From assembly GCA_023653785.1 (NCBI GenBank), contig JAMKCH010058182.1, positions 62,001 to 126,000 of the forward strand: 64,000 nucleotides of DNA, read 5' to 3'. Numbering within the stretch: position 1 is the first letter of the stretch; every line of letters starts with the position of its first letter. Below are positions 24,715 to 34,199 of the stretch, piece by piece. A model generated the notes under the pieces. It was not told where the DNA came from and ran no database searches. It worked only from the letters and a program-made list of their open reading frames with translations. The DNA comes from Ophioderma brevispina (lineage: Eukaryota > Echinodermata > Ophiuroidea > Amphilepidida > Ophiodermatidae). The position numbers and the translations under genes were made by a program.

Positions 24715-25344
24715 CGTCGGCTGAATGCAAGACCAACGTAAGTGACATTTTTGTCGAAATTTAGTTTTTGGTGAATTTTGAAAGGGGAGGTATTCGCGCA
24801 TAATTTAAAGTATGTGTGAAGATATGTAAGTGATTAAAATAGTTTCAATTAGAAAAAGAAGATAACGTATGTGCAATTCGCTTTTTCCGCTTAATGCAAA
24901 ACCAACGTAAGTGGCACTTCCGTTGATCTTGTATTGAACAATTTTGCCCTTTTTCAGTGCAAGACCAACGTAAGTGGCACTTTCGTTGGTCTTGCATTAA
25001 ACATATTTGCCCATTTTCAGTCCAAGACCAACGTAAGTGGCACTTACGTTGGTCTTGCATTAAACATTTTTTTCAGTGCAAGGCCAACGTAAGTGGCACT
25101 TACGTTGGTCTTGCACTAACTAGAAAATACTGAGTTCACTTACGTTCTCTTCTTTTGTAAATAAATATTTAATTACGTTTGTCAAGTAGAAATTATTTCA
25201 TTTATATCATACAAATACATTTCCTATTGTAATACCTGCTATAATTATGGACACACCACCTATAGAATCCAATAGAAACACAAAAATGTTCCTCCTGTAA
25301 AATTAGTCAAATTGCACTTACGTTGGTCTTGCATTCAGCCGACG
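24715..25344. mobile_element. 630 bp element with perfect 30 bp TIRs and internal palindromes
   Basis: CGTCGGCTGAATGCAAGACC (continuing AACGTAAGTG, 24,715-24,744) is repeated exactly inverted at 25,315-25,344. It is flanked by AGAT on both sides (24,711-24,714 and 25,345-25,348), a likely 4 bp target duplication. Four internal units at about 24,893-25,120 are near-palindromes of the same end sequence (CCAACGTAAGTGGCACTTAC and its complement). No coding capacity. Intronic. Confidence 0.85.
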
Positions 25345-25675
25345 AGATGTTTACTGCGCGGTAATAATCAGTATCAATGAATTAAAATCGTTAAATATAT
25401 AATTTGAACACAAAAAAATAAACTCGCTATATTTTATTTGTTTAATACTAAGCAAAATCGCATTAAACCATAACAAAATTTAAAATCGCTGTACTGTATA
25501 ATCTGCAGCAGGAATCCTCCAGTGTTTCAATCACCCCAATGGTGTAATTTATCCAACATAAAACGAGTGACAATGCTAAATTTTTGGATATATGGGATGA
25601 ACAAGAACCCAAGCCGGTTGAGAATGCATTTGTCATCATTTTTTTTTGGGTAAAATATTCTCTTTTTTGGCTTAC

Positions 25676-25708
25676 CACATCCGCTTATACCTTCGCCGTC
25701 ACAATCTC
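25676..25708 (-). CDS. 33-base microexon in the Cys-rich linker
   Basis: A 33-base microexon encodes about 11 residues, DCDGEGISGC plus split codons at both ends. It has a strong acceptor (TTTTTTTTTACTCCTACAG) and a strong donor (TGTG before GTAAGC), and is phase 1 on both sides. It therefore joins the CAP-hinge exon and the EGF-like exon without changing frame. The joined residues extend the Cys-rich linker. A symmetrical 33-base exon could be skipped without breaking the frame. Its small size is the main reason for caution. Confidence 0.65.
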
Positions 25709-26077
25709 CTGTAGGAGTAAAAAAAAATACATCGACATGAAAAAAATAATGATTTTTCTTTCCAAATTGTTTGAAATATGGATTCTGCACGTTTCGACAT
25801 GGTGACAAAAGCTCGTAGTTAAATATTTGTAATCGCAAGATCACTGTAAATGATTTGCATAATTCATACCTAAACCTGATTGAAGAGTTTGGGAAAATAC
25901 CGTTGATATTATATTTTGCATTTTGCCCAAGACTACCTTAACATAACCCAATGCTACACCGTGATAACACTCATACTCATGATAACGTATAGGTTTATAT
26001 GATAGTAAATTGAGACACTATTTTGCTTTACCTGTCATAACGTTTGAACAAAAGTCTTTTTATATCATAAGCCGTAT

Positions 26078-26459
26078 TAGTGGCGTAGCTAGGATTTTCA
26101 TATTGGGGGGCCAGTGTCGCATCTCAACCGACAGAAAATGGGTAGGGCCAGGGGCCCGCCTTAGGGCCCCTGTTGGGGTCCAGGGGCGAAGCCCCGGTGG
26201 GGGTCGAGGGGGCGAAGCCCCCTGAAAATTTTGGGTTTTATATGCTTTAAATGTCTTCTGAGGGCTAATTTTTGTACGATTTTGTAAAATTTACTTGTCG
26301 CACGCTGTCCATTGAACTTTAAACCTATACTTTGCCGACAATCCGGCCTGCAAGTGCCATGACCTGAATTTTTCAAGTGAACCGACGGGCTCATCTCAAC
26401 CGACGAAATCAATTATTGGGGGGGGGCGGCCCCCCTGCCCCCCTCTGGCTACGCCACTG
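26078..26459. mobile_element. hAT-like non-autonomous element with 8 bp TSD
   Basis: The ends read TAGTGGCGTAGCTAGG and CTGGCTACGCCACTG, and AGCCGTAT flanks both sides (26,070-26,077 and 26,460-26,467). An 8 bp duplication and AGTGGCGTAGC ends fit hAT elements. The interior is G/C-homopolymer rich (GGGGGGGCGGCCCCCC) with no transposase. Confidence 0.85.
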
Positions 26460-27171
26460 AGCCGTATCTCAAGTAGCTGAAGATACTTTTCGTCACGGAT
26501 ATTTTGCAGTTTGCACTCAAACATTTTTACTTCATGTGCCAAAAAGAATATACAATTTCCTAAGACACTCTACATATTCAAAATAAATTTAAAGGGGATT
26601 ACCACGCTATATTTTCTAAACATTCTCACTGGGGCGATGGGAGCAGCCATGTTACCAACAAATAAAGCAGATGTTAGAATTTTAGCGGGATATAAAGGGT
26701 TACCCTATAGTAAGTTTGAAAAAGCGGGAAAATGTTAGCCGAAACTATATTCAGCTTTTGAATAAACAAACAATCGTTCAGCAGAGCCATTTTCTTATCA
26801 GAGCCACTCAGTGCCACACGCATTGAACTGACAATCAAATTCCCCGCTTAAAAACAAATAGAGAGCATCAATGTTTTGCTGACAAGCCAAACAGGAATTC
26901 AAAATGTGGCAGGTGGGACTTCAATTACTTTTATTTTTCGCTGGGATATGGTAAAATCTTGAAATCTGAAATAAATATTGTACTAAGGTTAATCTGTGAA
27001 GCAGTTATTTCCTTAATTGAATATAATCACTCCAGATACATGCAGATTAAAATCATACTGTGTTCAAAACCAGGTGAATTATGAATAAAATTTCACAAAC
27101 GGTAAAAAATGGAAAACACATTTCATTTCTGAAAAGCGAGTGCCCGTATTTTGGATTGACAGCTTTTATTG

Positions 27172-27300
27172 AGTGTCAAACAATACACTCAACTGAACAT
27201 ATACACTAGTGCAAAGCAGGTGGGTGCATACATGTAGTAACACAATACACTCACCTGAACATATAGAATGTGGTCCAGGTGCAAAGCAGGTGGATGTCTA
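27172..27300. repeat. Two-copy tandem repeat, about 62 bp
   Basis: CAATACACTCAACTGAACAT...GCAAAGCAGGTGG is followed by CAATACACTCACCTGAACAT...GCAAAGCAGGTGG. A good-looking minus-strand donor inside it (CAG before GTGAGT) has no supported exon. Confidence 0.7.
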
Positions 27301-27433
27301 ATTTGAAAACTATAAAAGTGTTTTGAAGTCATGCAACTTGCCCTGGGGATAACATTTTGGGGACGCATACTTTAATGTGTCTACTACAAAGATTTTATTA
27401 ATCGTTGATTTCGAATATATTTGGAAAACTTAC

Positions 27434-27528
27434 TACATTGGTTTTGAAAGCATAGTGATCTTGGTGCTTCTGGACACACAGTGCACGGAGGACCACCAAG
27501 AAATGGTCGCGCCCCAATATAATTTCCT
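27434..27528 (-). CDS. CAP domain end and Cys-rich hinge exon
   Basis: This 95-base exon starts in phase 2 and completes the glycine codon split by the previous donor. Its first residues, GNYIGARPF, are the classic end of a CAP domain after NPG. The rest, PPCTVCPEAPRSLCFQNQC, is a short Cys-rich hinge of the C..C......C....C type that commonly follows CAP domains. The acceptor is TTTGTTTGTTTTTGTAACAG and the donor is TGTA before GTAAGT, leaving phase 1. Phases match on both sides, so the exon order is well supported. An overlapping open frame on the opposite strand is a shadow. Confidence 0.85.
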
Positions 27529-28481
27529 CTGTTACAAAAACAAACAAATGATTGTAATGATTATGAATAGTATTATATTCAAAGTTCAGGTCATAGGATA
27601 GTTAATACCACATGAGACATACAATGATAAAATGGACTAGGAGAAATGACTTGGGATGGGATTTTGGCATGTTCAAATCCGCAAACATAGTACGCAATGT
27701 AGCAAAGCAGTAGTGAAAGGAGTGAACAGCTTGAAAAAGTCGTTCAAACTTAACCAGATTGTGGCAGTTCTTTACAACACTTAAGGCCGCACCTGCAATA
27801 TTTTGTCCAGGCCTGGAATCCCACAGACAGACAAGCAAATGTTAGAAGAATGGACCAATGGAATCAGAATTGTGAAAACTATCTCATGAATATAGGCTTT
27901 AAAGAACGTGAATGTTCCAAACGGTACGGAAAGGGTTGATTTTAGCAGGATGATGATTGTGATGGTGATGGTGAAAACATTTTTTGTTCTTGTTTTTGTT
28001 GTGTTTATCTAGGGAGGCCACTTCAGGTACGGTTGACTACAAGGAAATCACTAAATACTTGTGTCGCAAAAGGTACCTTTAACCACCGATTTACCGTTTT
28101 TTTGCATAAAATCCAAAATCTTGTGACTTGACAGGGTCATTATTTGATGAGAATATAAACCGATAATGGTTCTGATTTTAAAATCAAAAGAAATCTGTTA
28201 AAGAAATCTTGCAAACGAGGAAATATTTGGCGAGAAATGGAAGCAATGGTTGGAGAGTCATGTGGCAAGAACGCTTATGCCAGGTACACATTGGTGAGGG
28301 AAATCGGAAGTTGAACAAAACATTTTCGAAAGTGGGTATTTGATATTCATTAGGGAAACTAATGAAGATGAATTCTGTTATTAGATGATACAACTGCTGT
28401 CATTGCTACTACTATTTATGATGTTATATTGCATGGTTGCAACTATCTTCAAAGCTAACCAGATAATTATTTTCATATTAC

Positions 28482-28603
28482 CCAGGATTATAGTGACAGT
28501 TAAATATCCATGCATTGGTCGCCGTGATGCCCCCATCCTCATTATACACCGTTGAACAAAATGCTCTCCCACAACCTACTCGCACCGAATTGTGCCAAAC
28601 AAC
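28482..28603 (-). CDS. CAP domain exon (VVW...GCG...NPG)
   Basis: This 122-base exon encodes the conserved second half of the CAP domain. It starts in phase 0 with VVWHNSVRVGCGRAFC, which continues the GHYTQ that ends the preceding exon, and finishes with WIFNCHYNPG, the equivalent of the CAP CNYGPGGN signature. The acceptor follows a T-rich tract (TTTCTTTTTGTGTTTCCAATTAAAG). The donor is GG before GTAATA, leaving phase 2. The frame is open throughout and all expected cysteines are present. The upstream intron is only about 760 bases, and most of it is a repeat. Confidence 0.85.
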
Positions 28604-28669
28604 CTTTAATTGGAAACACAAAAAGAAACGATATAAGAAATCATTAATTTGTTACTCATTTGACTCGAT

Positions 28670-29100
28670 CTTTTACAGTTGCACTCTTAGAAGACTGTTT
28701 TAACAATTGCTGTTTCACTCGCAATCTTTAACAAACTGCTGTTTACCCTAGTCATCGTCCAACCTTGTATAAAATCAAATAAAACAAATTGTTTAAAATT
28801 TTAAGCAACTTATGCTTTTAAACAAGTTGTTTAACTTGCCTCTTTGAGAGACTGTTTTTTAACAATTGCCTGTTTCACTCGCAAATCTTTAACAAACTGC
28901 TGTTTTACCCTGGTCATCGTCCAACCTTGTAATAAATTCAAAATAAAACACAATGTTTAATTTTAAGCAACTTTCTGCTTTTTAACAAGTTTTGTTTAAT
29001 TTCTTGACAAGTTGTTTTAATTTTTAATAATTGTTTGAATTTTTTAACCCAAGGATGAACGATGGCCTGGTAAAAAGCGTTTGTAAAGTTGCGAGTTATT
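28670..29100. repeat. Duplicated repeat plus inverted third copy filling an intron
   Basis: Two direct copies (about 28,675-28,840 and 28,850-29,010) share AGACTGTTTT, GTTTCACTCGCAA, CTTTAACAAACTGCTGTTT, TCATCGTCCAACCTTG and AATTTTAAGCAACTT. A third, inverted copy of the CTCGCAA...ACCTTG part lies at about 29,050-29,098. Together they make up most of the intron between the damaged CAP exon and the VVW exon. Confidence 0.75.
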
Positions 29101-29360
29101 TTCAAATTGTTTTAAACTTATACCAGCCGTGTTTTAAGACCCACTAATTAATTTTTGGTCTACATTGTAGGATTTTTTATGTTTTTTTGTTTCGTTACAA
29201 CCTCTTCCCGGAGAAAATCCTCAAACCGTAGCTCGTAAGATGAGTATGTTCTAAATCCAGCCGCTTGACGGACCAATATTATTCATCGTAAATAAAAACG
29301 GTCATTGTTTTAGAAAATTATCAAATCGTAGAATCTGCGGAAGCTGCTACTACTACTAAC

Positions 29361-29608
29361 CTGTGTATAATGACCACATACCCCCTCCTTGCTTACATGT
29401 TTTAGTCTTGAAGTCGTAATTGTGATTTCGATTGTTATGCAGGAAAAGTTACTGCGAGACCCCGGTAGGTTTTCTACTACTTACTCCCAAGCCATAGATT
29501 CTGTCCTTGATCGGCTCTCGTTTCGCTGGAACGCAGAAACCCTACCATGGTACCATTTGCATTCCTTGGCCCAGGCTTCTGCCCAATACGCTTATGTTTC
29601 GCGGTAGT
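29361..29608 (-). pseudogene. Disrupted CAP-domain middle exon
   Basis: This stretch carries the expected middle of the CAP domain, but spread over all three minus-strand frames. One frame reads AYWAEAWAKECKWYHG (typical A..WA..C...HG helix), directly preceded by TAA. A second reads DQGQNLWLG (the CAP GQNLW motif). A third reads HNYDFKTKTC, with an in-frame TAA a short way upstream. The first frame resumes at VCGHYTQ after a run of five G. It ends at CAG before GTTAGT in phase 0, matching the next exon. The best acceptor is CCTTCTAG before 29,608. Both neighbours are phase 0, so an intact exon should be a multiple of three, yet this one is 248 bases. Either the gene is damaged here, this is a relic of a duplicated exon, or the assembly has local errors. 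Confidence 0.7.
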
Positions 29609-29929
29609 CTAGAAGGAACGGACAATGGTCAAACAAGCGTACTGGAAACTCTCTCTCTCTCTCTCAAATTTCTCTCTAAAGAAAGGTTCAATTGGAAAAT
29701 GTATATTTAAAGCAATATTCGGGGGGTGGGGGTGCGTATTTTCGATTAGTATCGGGCTGAGACGACCGGGCAACACAACACATCTATCTGAGTTTTTGCG
29801 CATGCGTTGTACACAAGTGCCAGGTCTCGATTAATGGATTTTTATATCGTGCACCGCCCCGTGACGGCTCCGTGAGCATACAGTCTGTTGAATGCACAAA
29901 AAATCGGTTATTAAATTACTTAAAATTTA

Positions 29930-30500
29930 AAAAGTTAAAACACAAATTACTGCCCAAATTCCCACAAATATTCGCCCAGTATCGCAAGTATTAGAAACAA
30001 CTTACTGCAGAGATGCGTTGACATGTCAGATGCCATGTTACGAATGTATTTATCATGGCATGGCCTAAGGCAGACTAACATTGTCACTGACTGGGGGTCT
30101 TGTAACACACACACTCCCTGCCACGCATTGCAACTCAATGACATGTGTTGGAAATGGAAATTTCACCTTTGAAATACATTTACTACAAAAAAATACATGC
30201 CCGTGTTCTCCACAACGCAAACAACACGGGATATCGTAGCGGATGAGAAGTGAAGCAAACCTCCGCTAGCTTCAGTCAATGCTTCCACACACACACAACA
30301 TAATCGGCCGCGGTCAGCTATAGTTACTATATTAGGCCAAGTATCGAGAATTCTTACAAGTTTTTTCTTGGTCGTAGATTTAAACATTGCTTTGGGTAGC
30401 TGTGGCCGGGAACGGGTGAACATTTGAATCGAATTCCAGTCTACATACCATGCCCACGTACACCGTACACAGTGACATGAACTCTGATCCACAAAATAGC
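29930..30500 (-). other. Decayed ORF with paired cysteines, unidentified
   Basis: The minus strand has a 109-codon open frame (30,163-30,492) with AMFKSTTKKKLVRILDTW and RGRLCCVCVEALTEASGG. A shifted frame at about 30,125-30,220 reads CLRCGEHGHVFFCSKC, a C..CG..GH..FC..C zinc-binding-like pattern. A third stretch near 30,000-30,110 reads CLRPCHDKYIRNM and ends in a donor-like CTGCA before GTAAGT. This could be a relic of a transposon ORF (the Cys pattern recalls KDZ-type proteins), but that is a guess. It lies in intron 1 of the CAP gene. Confidence 0.3.
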
Positions 30501-30920
30501 CGTGTAGTCAAATTGGGAAATTACAATCTCTGATACAGCTGAATAGCAACGATCGTATTGTCGTACTTTGTTGAATATGTGCGATGTGTTGTAAACAGAA
30601 GTAAAGGAGAGTAGGCAAAGGCGAAATTAAATTGGTTTGTCAGTTAGAGTGATTTTTGGAAAAACGAGCGAAATCAAAATATCGGGTTTTTTACTTAAAA
30701 TCTAGTTGGTGCTCACCTGGTGACCGCCAGGATAAATCCTCCTTACATTACTCTTTCTATGTGCCAATTTCAGAACTGGGCGATATCTGGTTTAAAAAGA
30801 AAATGATCACACCCAAAAAAACGAACTTTTAGCGGATATTTCTATATGTTTCTAAGGCATCCAAAATAACCTTCCCCAACTTTAGTGAATTAACTTTGGT
30901 GTCCTGCCCCCCTGCGCAAT

Positions 30921-31431
30921 ATTAGCACATTGTCTGAAGGGCGCCCCCAATTTTTCAAAAATTTGGACGATTTTAAACGGTGCATTGGTAACTGGCCTAG
31001 TAAAACTATACCTGTTGAATGGTTAAGCTCGAAAATGTTATGTGTCAACACACGAAGGAATTTGTAAGGGGATTCCCCGAATAATAACTTCAACGGCTGC
31101 TGGAAACGGACTTCCAATTGTGAAATAGCCGGTGAATTAGCGCCATGTACGTGTCTAAGGTCATCCATTAGTGTTTTAATAGTTCGGGCAAGTTGAGTTA
31201 GAGGTTATTTTTCGAGGTGGCACTATTTCCATAAGACGGACATAAACGTAGCATTTCCAAGCTCTGCCGTTCAGTCCAATCTGGGATCCCAATTCTAATT
31301 ACAAATCGCGTATTTGTGATAAATAAGAATTTGTGCATTCTCGTTAGCAGGTATAGTTCCTAGACAATTAATGTAACTGTGCAAAAATATTCCAAATTTT
31401 GAAAATTCGGGGCGATCTTCAAAAATGTGCC
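30921..31431 (+). mobile_element. Non-autonomous TIR element, copy A
   Basis: Starts ATTAGCACATTGTCTGAAGG then GCGCCCCCAATTTTTC, and ends with GAAAATTCGGGGCGATCTTC then AAAAATGTGCC. The interior shares GGTATAGTTCCT, GGATCCCAATTCTAATTAC and others with an inverted copy at 50,343-50,872. Intronic. Confidence 0.75.
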
Positions 31432-32489
31432 AATGGCTTGAAGAAGGTCAAATATCAGCTTAACTCATTTTCACAGGACAGGATGGAGATGATATGATAT
31501 ACGGTATTTGGAAACTATAAAGGAAGTTGTAGTCTTTGTCAAGGACGCCTCAAAATTTTGCCCACAACCGTCACTCAAGAAAAGAAAAGGAAAAACACGG
31601 TTCTAAAATGTTCTAAAGCACCTAAAGCGTCCTCTATTCATATACGTTCTGTAAAAAAACCAGAGAGGTTCCTTAAAATATGATATTTATACCACAAACT
31701 CGGGCCATCCCTAGAGCAAAATCTGACGATCCACGCAAAAAAAGGGAGCTAGCGTTAACTTTCTTGTTAAATAGGAACACTTCCCCCCCCCCCAAAGAAG
31801 GTAGGGGTCCGTGATTTTTTTTCTTAAAGTGCATTTAAATGCACTTAAGGGACGTTAGGGTATAGAACCATCATTGGTTCTTTAGACGAACTTTTTTGGT
31901 TCAAATTATGGAACACTAAAAGCCACGGGATTTGATATTGAGGGCAAAGGGGTTGCAGTTTGTTTTTGAGTTAAGTAATCATTTGTGTCATTTGGAGGGG
32001 ACTAAAAGAACGACAATTCTCGTCTTTAAAGTTGACCATATAATTGATTTTCCTCTTATGCTGAACTGACATTTTAGTGCACCTGTATCAACGAAAAAGA
32101 GGACGATTGCTTCGATTATTTTATGATTTATTGAACGATACGGACCATTAAAGAAGTATTTACCCTCTACCTGTGATGTGTACAGGGACACTGAGGACCT
32201 TGTTGCTATGAAGAAGATTTAATCGAATTGTTCCCACGCTGGTCGCAATTATTGAATGAAATCACGGCATACATTAAAAATGTTACAAAACGCTAGTTTA
32301 TTATTGACACGAAATAGTGACATACGCACATGAGCTCCCCGTGCATAAGCGGCATAGGCTCCCGTCACACTAATTTCTGTAAAAATATATTTAAATAAGT
32401 TTGAACAGAGATGAGTGAGTGTGCAGATTCGCAAAAGGCATTTGAACAGGATTGCATACAAGATGGAGTGATTTTAAAGAAACTCAACA

Positions 32490-33130
32490 GTCAAATATCA
32501 ACAGGCTCCATCCAGAAGTATGAAGAAAGAGAAAGAATTGGTGAAGAAAAATTATCATCAACTAACAGGTTGCAAAGACCCTAAGGGAGCGGTCATTATT
32601 TATGCCAGGGGGGAATGGAGGATTTCAACTTTTTTCGGCAAAAATTTTCGCGTTACCCCCTCGCTTCCGTTCAAAAATTTCACACTCCCCCTTGATCATG
32701 CTGATTTCCCCATTTAAAAGTTCATGTTCCCCTCTCTCTCGTTGATGAAAAATTTCACGTTCCCCCCTCTCTCTTACAAAAAATTTTTGGGTTCCCCCTC
32801 AAATCCTCCATTCCTCTCCCTGGGGTAAATAATGACCCCTCCCTAATCACAACCTAGACTGAAAACAGAACACATGCACTTGTTAGAATGAGTGGAGAGT
32901 ATGGGTGTCAAAATAAGACCGGGTTTGAATTTCGGTGGGTCACTTACTGAGATTTATTAGTCAAATATCAACATGGCCGAGGCTCCAGATGGTATAAAGA
33001 GTAAAATTGGTGGAAAAAATGATGATCATCAACCAATAGTTTGCAATGACCTTTATCGCAACTCAGACTGAAAACAGAACACATAAACTAGTCATAAGGA
33101 GAACAGAGGATGAAAGTCAAAATAATAAAC
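32490..33130. repeat. Tandem duplication of about 165 bp, first copy split by a MITE
   Basis: TCAAATATCAACA, GGCTCCA.CCAGA, GAAAAA..AT.ATCATCAAC and ACTGAAAACAGAACACAT occur in order twice. The first copy runs 32,493-32,581 and resumes at 32,844. The second runs 32,961-33,125 uninterrupted. Confidence 0.85.
32585..32843. mobile_element. PIF/Harbinger-like MITE with TAA duplication
   Basis: The ends are GGGAGCGGTCATTATTTA and TAAATAATGACCCCTCCC (one mismatch), flanked by TAA at 32,582-32,584 and 32,844-32,846. A 3 bp TWA duplication is typical of PIF/Harbinger elements. The neighbouring tandem copy shows the unoccupied site (GACCTTTATCGCAAC). No coding capacity. Confidence 0.9.
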
Positions 33131-33557
33131 CACGAAAGTATCCTGTCCTTCGCAGGATTTTTTTATGGGAGGGTCGATTTCTCCTCAATAGGGCACTTTT
33201 TCCCCAAATTTGCACTTTCATAAGGGGGGGGGGGCAATTTGGCAAAAGTGTACTTTTTTACCGAAATTATAAACATTTTCGACAAAATAGCATAAAACCC
33301 ATTAGTGTTGGCTCGCTCCGCTCGCAAAATTGCATTTTTTGGCCGTTTTGAGCCATATTTAGGGTTTTGGGGGCTTTTGGAATGGGGCCTCGCCCCCACT
33401 GGTTTCGGGCCTGAATACAAGCATTCCAATAACACCAAAATCCCAAGTTTGATTGGGTGAGTGGTGAGGTGAGGTAGAGGCTGAGGATCCGCTGATGCCT
33501 CTTTAAGATTCAAATCTGCAGCATCATGTTGGGGATCGTAAATTAATGAGAGATTTG

Positions 33558-33706
33558 CAGTGGCGTAACCAGCCCAGACCCCACGGCCAGCCCCCAAATA
33601 AACTGACTGTTTGTACAGTGGACCCAAATTCGCCCCCTCAGAAAATGCCTCGGCACCCCTTCTCCCCCCCCCCTCCCCCATTTGCAAAGGTCTGTTTACG
33701 CCACTG
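33558..33706. mobile_element. Short hAT-like MITE
   Basis: CAGTGGCGTAAC at the left and TTTACGCCACTG at the right, flanked by GAGATTTG (33,550-33,557) and GAGACTTG (33,707-33,714), an imperfect 8 bp duplication. Intronic. Confidence 0.8.
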
Positions 33707-33876
33707 GAGACTTGCTAAGAGTCCTGGCAATAATGGCTATCTTATCTGTTTTTAAAACTAGGAAAATTATTAAGGACGAGAAATAACTCACCCATGCCGT
33801 TCAGGCAGGCGAACTATTCCATGTGTATCATGGTCAAAACATATCATAGTACTAAAATGTTTAAGGCACAACTTAC

Positions 33877-34164
33877 CATATATTCCATGTTAGCTGCTGA
33901 TGGTCGGCTGGAACTCCTAAACTGGTTGTGTTTGTTGACAATAGCCTGTTTCTCTGCCGCAGTAAAGGGCTCCAGAGAACCCGGACCTGTTTGCCGCTTC
34001 AACCTCACATGACGACCTTCTCTGACTGCATTGTCCTCCAATTCACGTATGGGATAAAAATTATCTCCTGGAGCATCTATGGTGTAAAAATCTTCATGAA
34101 CATTGCTATCCACAAGACATCGTACATCCGAAAACAGTAAAATAAACGGAAGAAAAAGGAGCAT
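33877..34164 (-). CDS. First coding exon: signal peptide, propeptide and CAP domain start
   Basis: This exon encodes 96 residues and opens a secreted multidomain protein. Residues 1-16 form a hydrophobic signal peptide (MLLFLPFILLFSDVRC). An acidic propeptide follows and ends in RLKR at 54-57, which looks like a furin-type cleavage site. A CAP domain (CRISP, antigen 5, PR-1 family) then begins with the helix carrying HNQFR at 79-83 and ends at NMEYM. The ATG at 34,164 was chosen because the open frame upstream of it has only a TTG. The exon ends in phase 0 at ATG followed by GTAAGT (donor at 33,876-33,871). Intron 1 runs to about 29,609. The domain call rests on recognised motif order and was not searched against a database. 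Confidence 0.85.
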
Positions 34165-34199
34165 TTTCCGTGTACTTTCCAGTAAGGTACGGTCCAATT

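Noticed and set aside
24845..25060. Minus-strand repetitive protein frame with QDQRKCHLRW units
   Set aside because: The repeats are the internal palindromic units of the 630 bp TIR element, not a protein repeat.
27256..27300. Good minus-strand splice donor (CAG before GTGAGT)
   Set aside because: It falls in a two-copy tandem repeat, and the only possible exon is short with no link in phase or family to its neighbours.
29389..29607. Plus-strand 72-codon frame that briefly looked like a cytochrome P450 exon
   Set aside because: It is antisense to the CAP middle exon, whose minus-strand motifs (AYWAEAWAKECKWYHG, GQNLW, GHYTQ) explain the open frame better.
33163..33687. The longest minus-strand open frame in the window, 174 codons
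   Set aside because: It runs through a hAT-like MITE and repeat-like G/C-rich sequence, and shows no domain or splice context.
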